Below the pieces are notes generated by a model, which saw only the letters and a program-made list of their open reading frames with translations, made no database searches and was not told the origin of the DNA. A program made the translations under genes and the position numbers. A DNA stretch of 64,000 bases from Chamaesiphon minutus PCC 6605. Its GTDB lineage: Bacteria; Cyanobacteriota; Cyanobacteriia; Cyanobacteriales; Chamaesiphonaceae. Positions 50,008 through 58,248 of this stretch are shown here, one piece after another (position 1 is the first letter of the stretch; each line of letters opens with the position of its first letter). Location: assembly GCF_000317145.1 (NCBI RefSeq), contig NC_020053.1:208519-272518 (forward strand), given 5' to 3'.

Positions 50008-51492
50008 ATGTGGTCGGATAAAGAGTCAGAGATTGATTATTTGAATTTTGGAGAAGTATCTGAACTGATTGTTGATATACTCGCATCGCCAGATATGCTA
50101 CCAGTATCATTAGGAATATTTGGTAATTGGGGAGCGGGTAAATCTTCTTTACTTAAGCTTGTCGAACGCAACCTAACATCTATAGAAGATCGAGAAAACT
50201 CCAAGCAAGAATATATAATTGTCAATTTTGATGCTTGGTTATATCAAGGATATGATGATGCTCGTTTAGCACTACTTGAAACAATCGCAACAAAATTATG
50301 TGAAGCGACCAAAGGTAATAAAACATTATTTGATAAAGCAAAAAATTTCTCAAGTCGCGTTGATTTATGGCGGATGATGGGTTTGGGAGCAGAAGCCATT
50401 GCTTTAGCTCATGGCATCCCTACAGGAGGGATTCTCAATCGCGGAATTAGTTCTGTTGGTAAATTGATAAATCCTGGCACAGATGATGAAGAAACAAAGC
50501 ACAAAAACTATGAGGAATTAGCTAAAGAAGGAAAAGACTTAAAAGATACAGCATCAGCGATACTCAAACCCGATCGAAAGAATACTCCTCCTCAACAAAT
50601 TTCAGCTTTTAGAAAAGAATATAGTGAGATCCTTCAAGAACTGAAAAAACCATTAATAGTAATAATTGACAACTTAGATCGATGCTTGCCAGCTAATGCC
50701 ATCCATACATTAGAAGCAATGCGTTTATTTCTATTTCTTCCCAATACTGCATTTATCATTGCTGCTGATGAAGATATGATTAGAGGTGCAGTCGCCGATT
50801 ATTTCAAGGGCACAAGCGATCGGCACCAAATAGATTACATTGATAAACTAATACAAATTCCTATCCGAGTTCCGAAAGCTGGAATTCGGGAGATCAGATC
50901 TTATCTATTTATGCTATTTGCTATTCAGAATAGAATCTCTAAGTCATCGTTAGATAGCTTACGAGATCTTCTCGAAGAATCACTCAGAAATTCGTGGAAG
51001 GAGGAACCAATCTCTATAGAGAAGCTATTATCCATAGATAATCTAAAAGATGATAAGGAGTTAGCTACTGCTTTTGAATTAGCCGATCGAATCGCTCGTA
51101 TTTTAGCTACTTCACCTAAGATTCAGGGTAATCCCCGAATTGTCAAGAGACTGCTTAATACAATAAAAATGAGATCTAAAACTGCCCAGCGTCGAGGAAT
51201 GGATCTTGATGAAAATATCATTACTAAATTAGCAATCTTCGAGCGTTGTGCTGGTGCCGATGCAACATTAGAATTTTACCGAATGATCGATCATGAAGCA
51301 GGTAAACCAAAAATTATTAAGGAACTTGAAGAATTAGATGGATCGAAAGACACTTCATCTAATTATCCAAAAAGTTGGCTAGACAATGCCGAATTTATCA
51401 AACAGTGGAGTAAACTCAAACCAGCATTACAGGGTATAGATTTACGAGGAGCAGTTTATCTATCTAGGGAAACCATGCAAATGGGTGTGTAG
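50008..51492 (+). CDS. KAP-family P-loop NTPase
   Basis: A 494-residue KAP NTPase. Walker A is FGNWGAGKSSLLKLVE near residue 41; the KAP signature VNFDAWLYQGYDDARLALLE follows; Walker B is VIIDNLDRCLPANAIHTLEA near 216; then AFIIAADEDMIRGAV. KAP proteins include PifA (T7 exclusion) and the QatA component of Qat defence, so an antiphage or membrane role is likely. An insert (about 110-200) has a charged linker. No Qat genes are next to it. Confidence 0.88.
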   Translation: MWSDKESEIDYLNFGEVSELIVDILASPDMLPVSLGIFGNWGAGKSSLLKLVERNLTSIEDRENSKQEYIIVNFDAWLYQGYDDARLALLETIATKLCEATKGNKTLFDKAKNFSSRVDLWRMMGLGAEAIALAHGIPTGGILNRGISSVGKLINPGTDDEETKHKNYEELAKEGKDLKDTASAILKPDRKNTPPQQISAFRKEYSEILQELKKPLIVIIDNLDRCLPANAIHTLEAMRLFLFLPNTAFIIAADEDMIRGAVADYFKGTSDRHQIDYIDKLIQIPIRVPKAGIREIRSYLFMLFAIQNRISKSSLDSLRDLLEESLRNSWKEEPISIEKLLSIDNLKDDKELATAFELADRIARILATSPKIQGNPRIVKRLLNTIKMRSKTAQRRGMDLDENIITKLAIFERCAGADATLEFYRMIDHEAGKPKIIKELEELDGSKDTSSNYPKSWLDNAEFIKQWSKLKPALQGIDLRGAVYLSRETMQMGV

Positions 51493-51693
51493 AGATCGAA
51501 ATAGATCGAGATCCGAAACTAAATCGATCCTCAATTCCTGTAACTTATACCCCAAGACAGCTTCAGAAAATACAACTTGATAGAGTTCGCTCACTCGATC
51601 GCCTGAATTCCAAACCCAGAAACGATTTCATCAGATGAGATCGAAATAGATTGAGATCCAGATCTATTTCAACGAAACTCTATCTTTGACCAT

Positions 51694-52767
51694 TTACTCA
51701 TCCAGCAAACTACCCAACAGCTCGGTGGCTCCTTTTTGATGCTGGTGGCGGTTATCATCATATAGCGACAGCGTTTTGATGTCGGCATGGCGACTCAATG
51801 CTTGAGCTGCCCGAATATTCCCATCTGAAGCATTAAGGTGAGCCGTAAGCGCACTATGGCGCACTCGATGAGGGGACATAATTTTCTCGATCTCCTGCTC
51901 CTGACAATACTGCCTCACGATCGCATAGATCGCCGACCCACCCAGCCGATGACCTGGTTGATTGCGACTCAAACTGATAAACATTGGATCGTCATCACTA
52001 TACCTGCCACGCTCTCTTGACGAGCCGACCATCGTGGCGTTCGCCAAGACGGTCGCTCGTCGCAATTCCAGCCAGTGTGAAATCGCCGAGGAAGCCCCAC
52101 GACTGAGATCGATCGGGGTTTTAGAGATTTTACCTTTGCCTAAAATCATTAATTTGCACCCCGATGCAGAGAAATCTCCAACATCAAGAGAGCACACCTC
52201 GCCCCGCCGGAGTGCATTGTCCCAGAGTAGCCGCAGAATTGCATAATCTCTAGCACCACTGACCGTATTCACATCGGCTAATTTGATTACACTCTTAAAC
52301 GCTTGGGCATCAATCCCCGTAGTGTCGCGGTAATTCTCCGTTTTTAACCCAGGCACATCATTGAGAGAAAAGGCACATTCACCCATTTTCCGAGCATAAT
52401 CAACGAGTGATTTGAGTGCGGATAATCGCACATTAATTGTGCTGGGGGCTAACTTCGCCTCAATCAGCATCCGGCGATAGTTGAGAACTTGAAACAGAGC
52501 CTCCGCTGGCGGGAGAGTGAGGAATCTAGCGATCGATTCCGGTGAAACTGCCTCATTATAAACTCGTTGATAGAAATCTGCGATCGCCTTGGCGTAAGCG
52601 CGTTGAGTGTTCGCCGAAATCTTGAGGCTCAAGAAATCCACCCAAATATCTCTTGCTTGAACTAGACATCGGCTAGTAGTTTGGCAAAGAGGATTTGCTG
52701 TAGCAATTGGTGCAATTGCAGTAATGACAATCGATGGTAGATCGGGCATCTCAAAATTCAATCCCAC
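51694..52767 (-). CDS. Tyrosine-type site-specific recombinase
   Basis: A 357-residue phage-integrase-family recombinase. The SAM-like N-terminal domain is SANTQRAYAKAIADFYQRV. Catalytic residues are visible: Arg in LRRGEVCSLDVGDF, Lys in LGKGKISKTPI, HxxR in SPHRVRHSALTAHL, His in LSRHADIKT and Tyr in LSLYDDN. It probably moves this island or a plasmid. I see no IntI-specific insertion, so it is not taken as the integron integrase. An in-frame ATG at 52749 is an alternative start. Confidence 0.9.
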   Translation of the reverse strand: MGLNFEMPDLPSIVITAIAPIATANPLCQTTSRCLVQARDIWVDFLSLKISANTQRAYAKAIADFYQRVYNEAVSPESIARFLTLPPAEALFQVLNYRRMLIEAKLAPSTINVRLSALKSLVDYARKMGECAFSLNDVPGLKTENYRDTTGIDAQAFKSVIKLADVNTVSGARDYAILRLLWDNALRRGEVCSLDVGDFSASGCKLMILGKGKISKTPIDLSRGASSAISHWLELRRATVLANATMVGSSRERGRYSDDDPMFISLSRNQPGHRLGGSAIYAIVRQYCQEQEIEKIMSPHRVRHSALTAHLNASDGNIRAAQALSRHADIKTLSLYDDNRHQHQKGATELLGSLLDE

Positions 52768-53317
52768 GATAGACTCGTTCGATCGGGAAAGTCAGATCGA
52801 TACTTTCTAGTTCGACAGTATCCCCTGCTCGGAAGTAGATAGATTGCCACCGATCGAGATCGTCCTTGCGATGTAGATCGATAGCGATCTTATCAGCACT
52901 AACTAGGACATATTCTCGCAGGGAAGTAGATCTTCGATACAGCTCAAATTTATCTCCTCTGTCGTAAGCTTCAGTGCTAGGTGATAAGACCTCGATAATC
53001 AGACAGGGATGAGTGATAAATTGGGGTGTCTCTCGGTCGCGTTCGTCACAAGTTACGCTGGCATCGGGATAGACATATTTTTCGGATGCTTGGATCTTTA
53101 CTCGTGCGTCGGAAGTGAGGACAACGCATTCGCTATTATCGAGGTGAAGATCGATTAGAGAGAAGAGCCGACCACCGACCCGCGAATGATTTTGGGTGCC
53201 GCCACTCATTGCGTAGACTTCACCCTCGAAATACTCATGCTTGACCTCCTGCTGTTCCTCCCAAGCGAAGTACTCTTCGGGGGTGAACTTTGGTAAATGC
53301 TCTCGTGCAGCGACCAT
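52751..53317 (-). CDS. Uma2-family (DUF820) putative endonuclease
   Basis: A 188-residue Uma2 protein with all expected elements: the opening FTPEEYFAWEEQQEVKHEYF, the core YPDASVTC (Asp), CLIIEVLSPSTEAYDRGDKF (Glu, Lys) and SLREYVLVSADKIAIDLH. It overlaps the recombinase gene by 17 bp in the same direction. It is distinct from the shorter Uma2 protein at 12618-13151. Function unknown, likely nuclease-fold. Confidence 0.9.
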   Translation of the reverse strand: MVAAREHLPKFTPEEYFAWEEQQEVKHEYFEGEVYAMSGGTQNHSRVGGRLFSLIDLHLDNSECVVLTSDARVKIQASEKYVYPDASVTCDERDRETPQFITHPCLIIEVLSPSTEAYDRGDKFELYRRSTSLREYVLVSADKIAIDLHRKDDLDRWQSIYFRAGDTVELESIDLTFPIERVYRGIEF

Positions 53318-53479
53318 TATTTAGACCTCAAGTAGCTAACTAGTAGGATGATACCAGATTTTGACTAGCGATAACTGTTATTATCGTTAGTTACACATCT
53401 ATTAGACAACTTTTCGGCACTCGCCCCGATCGTGATATAATATCGAGTAGTCAAAACCACCTCACCATCGGTATTTGAG

Positions 53480-53731
53480 ATGACCACAGTTCGCACGGTC
53501 GCTGACTTAACAGCTCAACAGCAGATAGAGCTGCTGGCTCAAGAGCATCACCTCATCCATAACCATTCTCAACTCGATGAGATCGGTGCAACCTTCGCGC
53601 GACTGTCTGACAATGATGTTGAATTGGATCGAACTCAATGGTTGCTGGTAGAACTCAATCGTGCTGGTATTTTAACAGGCAAAGATAATACGTTGCTTCA
53701 CGCTCGGTATTTACAGGAGCGAGATGCGTGA
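53480..53731 (+). CDS. Small Fic-partner (antitoxin-like) protein
   Basis: An 83-residue protein with two helical parts (TVADLTAQQQIELLAQEHHL; LDRTQWLLVELNRAGILTG). It ends in GTGA overlap with the Fic gene, as VbhA-type antitoxins do. The usual inhibitory motif (S/T)xxxE(G/N) is not intact; the closest string is HSQLDEIG, with Ile after Glu. It is probably an antitoxin or regulatory partner, but the mechanism may differ. Confidence 0.65.
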   Translation: MTTVRTVADLTAQQQIELLAQEHHLIHNHSQLDEIGATFARLSDNDVELDRTQWLLVELNRAGILTGKDNTLLHARYLQERDA

Positions 53732-54378
53732 CCTTTGACCCATTTGGTGACTTTGAGAGCCGAGGTTACTTGCGTAATTTCGCTAGCATTAAAGATGTCT
53801 CAAAGGTCAAAGATCTCGAATATGCCTCGTTTCAAGGTAATCTCAGTCGAGCGATAAATGCGCTGGCAGCTATCGATTTTATCGAATACAAGCACGTTCT
53901 ATCGATTCATGAAACTTTGTTTGGCGATGTCTATCCTTGGGCTGGTCGGGATCGGGTACTAACCGCACCAAACATCAATATCAGCAAAGGCGGTTACGGA
54001 GAGATGTTTGCCCAACCGCCATACATCAGAAGGGTGACTGACTACGCGCTAGATCTCGGTCGAGATCCTAACGTTATGCGCGAACGGCCTGGGCACATTA
54101 TGGGATCGCTGGCTCACGCACATCCTTTTCTCGATGGCAATGGACGTACTATCATGGTGCTTCACACAGAGTTGGCATATCGGGCGGGAATAAGTATCGA
54201 TTGGGGACAAACTGACAAGACAGATTATCTAATAGCACTAACAAAAGAACTCAATGACCTAGATTGGGGACATCTAGATAATTATCTTAAGCCGTTTATC
54301 CGACCAGCGATCGAACGCAAACAGTCAATATCGGCATTGAAGTCGTTACGAGGGTTGGGAGAGACAAAAAACACCTAA
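53728..54378 (+). CDS. Fic/Doc-family AMP-transferase
   Basis: A 216-residue Fic-domain enzyme starting at GTG, overlapping the preceding gene by 4 bp. The active site is complete: AHAHPFLDGNGRTIMVL (HxFxDGNGR), with the GDVYPWAGRDRVLTAPNI region upstream that is typical of Fic proteins. It is expected to AMPylate protein targets; as a toxin it would need the upstream partner. The target is unknown. Confidence 0.9.
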   Translation: MTFDPFGDFESRGYLRNFASIKDVSKVKDLEYASFQGNLSRAINALAAIDFIEYKHVLSIHETLFGDVYPWAGRDRVLTAPNINISKGGYGEMFAQPPYIRRVTDYALDLGRDPNVMRERPGHIMGSLAHAHPFLDGNGRTIMVLHTELAYRAGISIDWGQTDKTDYLIALTKELNDLDWGHLDNYLKPFIRPAIERKQSISALKSLRGLGETKNT

Positions 54379-54465
54379 AAATCAGCCTCAGCAGGATTTG
54401 GAGGACACAGTATGATATCTAATTAGAACACATTCACTTTGAGCTTATGGAGATTTTGTAACACT

Positions 54466-55008
54466 ATGACCGATCGGGAAATTATCGAGCGAATTGAAAG
54501 TCTATCAGTTGAAGAACAGGACAATTTATTTGAGCTAATCCGCAAACGTCGCAGTCCGCAGAGCGGAGGCTTCGCCAACGAACAGCGGCGAACTGAAATT
54601 GCGGAAGTAGGCGAACGATTGCGTCAAGCTGTCAAAATGGGCACAGCCCAAAGCTTTGATAATGTCGAAGATTTAAAATTGTATTTACAGGCCAACTCAG
54701 AGGATGAAATTGATTATATCGATCGGGATGGTAATCCTTTGACCTATCACATTAAAGATTTGTATCCCACTGAGGAAAGTTATGACTATGTAACCAGTCA
54801 AGGTAAAATTTTTGATACTTGTCTCCCAGATTTAGTTAGTAAGTATGCTGGGGAATATGTTGTATTTGAAGATGGTCGAGTCATCGATAACGATCTCGAT
54901 GAAGATGTTTTACTCGATCGTGTTTGGCAGACGGAGTTCGCAATAAGCAGACGAGATCGATATCACGGAATATTTTGCGAATTAGTGCCGGAAGTATTGA
55001 ATGCTTAA
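54466..55008 (+). CDS. DUF5678-domain protein (copy 1)
   Basis: A 180-residue protein. The N-terminal half is helical (REIIERIESLSVEEQDNLFE). The C-terminal part has the DUF5678-like motif KYAGEYVVFEDGRVIDNDLD. A palindromic repeat (54555-54580) is inserted in frame and translated as SGGFANE. I used ATG 54466. It overlaps the aspartic-protease gene by 8 bp. A second, shorter copy of this pair is at 56517-57203. Function unknown. Confidence 0.75.
   Translation: MTDREIIERIESLSVEEQDNLFELIRKRRSPQSGGFANEQRRTEIAEVGERLRQAVKMGTAQSFDNVEDLKLYLQANSEDEIDYIDRDGNPLTYHIKDLYPTEESYDYVTSQGKIFDTCLPDLVSKYAGEYVVFEDGRVIDNDLDEDVLLDRVWQTEFAISRRDRYHGIFCELVPEVLNA
54555..54580. repeat. Palindromic repeat inserted in a coding region
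   Basis: TCCGCAGAGCGGA hairpin followed by GGCTTCGCCAACG, in frame within DUF5678 copy 1. Similar repeats with a small hairpin plus GGCTTCGCCAACG or GGCTACGCCAACG are at 61976-62000 (inside the SNF2 gene) and 39851-39875 (inside the broken small membrane gene). Confidence 0.65.
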
Positions 55009-55405
55009 ATTTTCATATACCAAGTACCCTGGTAATATTTCACCAATTCCAATCGTTAATTTTCACTTCAGAAGTTTAGAATTTCCTCTGTTGGTTTCAT
55101 CTACCGATTTAGGGATTCTGGATACTGGATGTGACGTAACTCTTATCTCTTATACAATTGCCTCAAAATTGCAATTAGAGTTTTCAGGTAGGAAAAAGCC
55201 GATTCTGACGAAAAGCTCAAATCAGATTGTAATGGGCGTACCGTTTAGGGTTGATGTGAGTTTTGATTTAGACAATTATTTTACTACGAAAGTTTACGCT
55301 CTTCCCGATGATTTTATGCGAGATGAGGTAATTATTGGTAGAAATATTCTCAATCGCTATGTCATCCATTTAGATGGTCGCAATGGTGTTTTTACAATTT
55401 CTTAG
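55001..55405 (+). CDS. Retropepsin-like aspartic protease (copy 1)
   Basis: A 134-residue single-domain aspartic-protease-like protein. The catalytic motif is LGILDTGCDVTLISYTIA (DTG), followed by the conserved MRDEVIIGRNILNRYVIHLDG. Such small proteins dimerise to form one active site. It overlaps DUF5678 copy 1, indicating coupled synthesis. Whether the DUF5678 protein is substrate or inhibitor is unknown. Proteolytic activity is inferred. Confidence 0.8.
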   Translation: MLKFSYTKYPGNISPIPIVNFHFRSLEFPLLVSSTDLGILDTGCDVTLISYTIASKLQLEFSGRKKPILTKSSNQIVMGVPFRVDVSFDLDNYFTTKVYALPDDFMRDEVIIGRNILNRYVIHLDGRNGVFTIS

Positions 55406-55427
55406 AATTTTATCGGTTGAAACCTAG

Positions 55428-55895
55428 ATGGCTAAATCTAGAGAAACCCCTGCTAAATGCCTTCGCTGCGCTCCTCTATCCCCAGCCGAGGCTAGAGCGA
55501 AACATCCTAATTGCTGGGATGATAAGCTTTGCACTGCTCGACGGTTTTACATTAATAATCGCGATCGAATCAACCAGAAACGAGCGCGCAAACGGATCGA
55601 GCGGGTACATAATATCCCCACACCTCAAGTCAAGCATGGAATTCTGCAAGTATGGCGAGAGAATCGCGAGGATTCGCCAATTCATGCGATCGGGGTGGAG
55701 ATTTGGGAGCAGGAGCGCAAAATAGCGATGATAGCTCCAGTTCACTGTGCGGGATGGTTGCCGTCTCAGGTACACGAATATCTACGGCAGGTGTTGGAGG
55801 TATTAGGGGCAGAATATGGGTTTAAGAAGTTTGCATCCCAGGTGTTAATTAGTCCAGAACAGTGCGAGATTTACGCTTGTCCGCTCAAATATTAA
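55428..55895 (+). CDS. Cysteine-rich protein of unknown function
   Basis: A 155-residue protein. The N-terminus has a probable zinc site (CLRC, then CWDDKLC) followed by ARRFYINNRDRINQKRARKR, reminiscent of zinc-finger or HNH-like modules. The C-terminal half (WLPSQVHEYLRQVLEVLG, FASQVLISPEQCEIY) is conserved with a decayed copy at 56205-56420. It belongs to the duplicated DUF5678/protease module. Function unknown. Confidence 0.65.
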   Translation: MAKSRETPAKCLRCAPLSPAEARAKHPNCWDDKLCTARRFYINNRDRINQKRARKRIERVHNIPTPQVKHGILQVWRENREDSPIHAIGVEIWEQERKIAMIAPVHCAGWLPSQVHEYLRQVLEVLGAEYGFKKFASQVLISPEQCEIYACPLKY

Positions 55896-55929
55896 TTGGA
55901 GAAATTGGCATGACAATTTGGATTAATGA

Positions 55930-56420
55930 TTGTTTAGCGATAAATCTCATCACGTTCAATTGTCAATCTGGGATGTTCTAGAAAGCGCGTCGGTTCGTCC
56001 GTTAGATACCGATTTTGCGATGTTGTTGGTGCGGGTGGATGAATCGATCGCTTCTCTACCGATCGGCGAGCGATTGTCAGCAGCGGGAGATGCGATCGCC
56101 TGTTTGGGTGCGATTTATGGGGAGCGTTGTGCTGTAAGATTGGCGGAAATCGATTATTTGAATCACCCAGATTGGGAGCCGTGCTTGAGTTTGGATCTTG
56201 CGTTGATATTTGGGAGTCCAATCGTCATAGATCGAGATCCGAGATTAAATCGATCCCTACACAGTCCATTGTGCTGGCTGGTTGCCCTCACAAGTTCACG
56301 AGTATCTCCGGCAAGCCCTGACGGTATTAGATACTGAATATGGGTTTAAGAAGTTTGCGTCTCAGGTGTTAATTAATCCGGAGCAATGTCCGGTTCGTCC
56401 TTGTTTTCTGTGCCAGCGGT
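55930..56420 (+). pseudogene. Truncated copy of 57210-57875 joined to a remnant of 55428-55895
   Basis: From the TTG at 55930, HVQLSIWDVLESASVRPLDT to WEPCLSLD matches the N-terminal third of the protein at 57210-57875. After about 56205 the DNA instead resembles the 3' half of the cysteine-rich gene 55428-55895 (VDIWESNRH and the GAATATGGGTTTAAGAAG block at about 56335-56352). The join is a recombination scar between module copies. Confidence 0.7.
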
Positions 56421-56516
56421 AGTTACCGCTCTCGAAGAAAAATACATCGTCTAATGACGCTCGGATAGACATTATTTTTGCTATGATAAACATATCTGAA
56501 ACTATTATCAATAATT

Positions 56517-56795
56517 ATGACTACTAATAATTTAGATCGTTCTCGACTTGAATACTTTGAGAATCAAAAAGCCTTATATGAAACAGCAAAGCCAGCACTA
56601 GTAAAGCAATATTTAGGTGAATTTATTGCTTTTGAGGATGGTCGAGTCTTAGACCACGACCTCAACGAGCAAAAATTAGTTCAAAGAGTTTATCAACAAT
56701 ATGGCTATCGAGATTTATTAATCCGACAAGTTTGGTTGGAGGAGCCACATTTATCTGTAGCTGGTGCCTTCCATTCTGCTGGAGAACGATTGTAA
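56517..56795 (+). CDS. DUF5678-domain protein (copy 2)
   Basis: A 92-residue protein with ALVKQYLGEFIAFEDGRVLD and HDLNEQKLVQRVYQQYGYRD, the same DUF5678-like segment as 54466-55008 without its long N-terminus. Its stop abuts the start of the second aspartic-protease gene (56796), so the pair is co-translated. Preceded by 56421-56516, which holds a plausible AT-rich promoter. Function unknown. Confidence 0.8.
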   Translation: MTTNNLDRSRLEYFENQKALYETAKPALVKQYLGEFIAFEDGRVLDHDLNEQKLVQRVYQQYGYRDLLIRQVWLEEPHLSVAGAFHSAGERL

Positions 56796-57203
56796 GTGCA
56801 ACAGTTTGATTATGTAAATGTAGGTGATGGTTTACCTTCAGCACCAATTATTTCGGTCGAAGTCACACCACCCGATTGGCTAAACAAAACTGGAAAATAT
56901 CAGATCGAGGCTTTTTTAGATACGGGGTCGGACTGTACTTTAATTCCATTAGAAATTATTTCTAGTCTGGAGTTGTCAATTGTGGATACCGCTGTGGAAA
57001 TTACTGGAGTTGCTGGGGGTCGAGTAGAGGGCTATGCCTGTTATGCAAATATTTGGTTGGGGAAGAAATGCGTTCGGGCAGTAAGAGTCTATGGTTGTGT
57101 GAGTAAGAGTTTGGATAACCGAGTATTAATTGGAAGAGATGTTTTAAATCAATGTTGCATTGAATTTGATGGAGTTAATTCTCGACTGACAATTAGGGAC
57201 TAA
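56796..57203 (+). CDS. Retropepsin-like aspartic protease (copy 2)
   Basis: A 135-residue aspartic-protease-like protein with a GTG start directly after the DUF5678 stop. The catalytic motif is FLDTGSDCTLIPLEIIS (DTG); the flap or core region is EITGVAGGRVEGYACYANIW, and NRVLIGRDVLNQCCIEFDG closes it. The sequence differs considerably from copy 1, so the pair has been retained through divergence. Activity inferred. Confidence 0.82.
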   Translation: MQQFDYVNVGDGLPSAPIISVEVTPPDWLNKTGKYQIEAFLDTGSDCTLIPLEIISSLELSIVDTAVEITGVAGGRVEGYACYANIWLGKKCVRAVRVYGCVSKSLDNRVLIGRDVLNQCCIEFDGVNSRLTIRD

Positions 57204-57209
57204 TCGCTC

Positions 57210-57875
57210 ATGTCAGAAGTAATCCAACTTTCGCTCTGGGATTACCTGGATACGGCATCTAAAACGCCAGTGGATGCGGATTTGTTTGGGTTGCTCGATC
57301 GGGTGGAGGAATCGATCGAGTTTCTGCCGACAAGTGAGAAGTTAGCGGTGGCAGGGGAGGCGATTCTGCGGTTGGGGGAGATTTATGGCGATCGCTGTGC
57401 GGTGACGCTGGCGGAAATTGGGTATTTGTCTCATCCTGAGCGGGAACCTTGTCTGTCTTTGGATGCTTTCGATTGCTATGTGCGGCAGTCGAGTTTTGTG
57501 GATTTGGAGCAGTTTATTGAAGCTCCAGAACTACCGGAGGTGGAGCGAGGCTACGAGCGAAGTAGTGTGGTACGGGAGCTATCGGTGAGTGAGGCTTTGA
57601 CCCAAATTGAGGATGAGGTGGCAACTCAAACAATCGATTTACAGACAGCTTATCAACAAGCAATTGGGCTGGCTCACGATGAAAATGTAGCCGAGTGGGG
57701 TGTAGCGATCTTGGCGCGGCTAGATGAGTGGGATCGGCCTGTGTCATTGCTGGAACTACAGGAGTCCATCGAGATGCCGCTGGTGCAGGTTTGGCTGGCG
57801 TTGCTGCTCAATGGGATGACTCTCGAACAAAGGGGTGACTTTTATCAGACGGAGCAGGTGTGGATCTTGCGCTAA
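57210..57875 (+). CDS. Conserved protein of the DUF5678/protease module
   Basis: A 221-residue protein of unknown function. N-terminus: LSLWDYLDTASKTPVDADLF, ESIEFLPTSEKLAVAGEAIL, the conserved YGDRCAVTLAEIGYLSHPER and EPCLSLDAFDCYVRQS. The C-terminal 75 residues (EWGVAILARLDEWDRPVSLL, EMPLVQVWLALLLNGMTLEQ) look like a small winged-helix-like domain. The gene starts 6 bp after the protease stop. A truncated copy is at 55930. No family recognised. Confidence 0.7.
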   Translation: MSEVIQLSLWDYLDTASKTPVDADLFGLLDRVEESIEFLPTSEKLAVAGEAILRLGEIYGDRCAVTLAEIGYLSHPEREPCLSLDAFDCYVRQSSFVDLEQFIEAPELPEVERGYERSSVVRELSVSEALTQIEDEVATQTIDLQTAYQQAIGLAHDENVAEWGVAILARLDEWDRPVSLLELQESIEMPLVQVWLALLLNGMTLEQRGDFYQTEQVWILR

Positions 57876-58048
57876 ATTTCAACTACTTCGACATAATCGC
57901 ATTCTTCACAGCTCATTTGTCCGGTTTCATCGTGACTCAAGCCACCCCAACCACAGACAGGGCAACAGATTTCGATAAATTCGGATAAGCTTTGTTGGCT
58001 GGCAGTCAGCTCTGGAATCACGATCGAGCGTACGTCCTGAGATGTCAT
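57872..58048 (-). CDS. Small zinc-ribbon protein (58 aa)
   Basis: A short gene on the minus strand. The protein begins MTSQDVRSIVIPELTASQ and contains two CxxC knuckles, ICCPVCGWGG and MSCEECDYVEV, typical of a zinc ribbon. A GGAGAG ribosome-binding site lies 8 bases upstream of its ATG. Its stop overlaps the end of the opposite-strand gene by 4 bp. Function unknown; small zinc ribbons often act in transcription or plasmid processes. Confidence 0.75.
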   Translation of the reverse strand: MTSQDVRSIVIPELTASQQSLSEFIEICCPVCGWGGLSHDETGQMSCEECDYVEVVEI

Positions 58049-58248
58049 AAGTTACTCTCCATAGATTTCTTCTAAGCACTGTTGTATACCTACCTCATCG
58101 TCGAGTCAACCCACAACAGGCAATCGATCGAGCACTCTACTGGGAGCAAATGTTCATCACACCACATTCCGCTAGTCCAAGCGATCGAGATAGTTGTTGC
58201 CGATTAGATCGGCAATTCTTAACCCATCAGTGCCGATCTCACAACCGC

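Noticed and set aside
51694-52767. The tyrosine recombinase as the missing integron integrase
   Set aside because: It has all tyrosine-recombinase residues, but I see no IntI-specific extra helix, and no attI or attC lies next to it.
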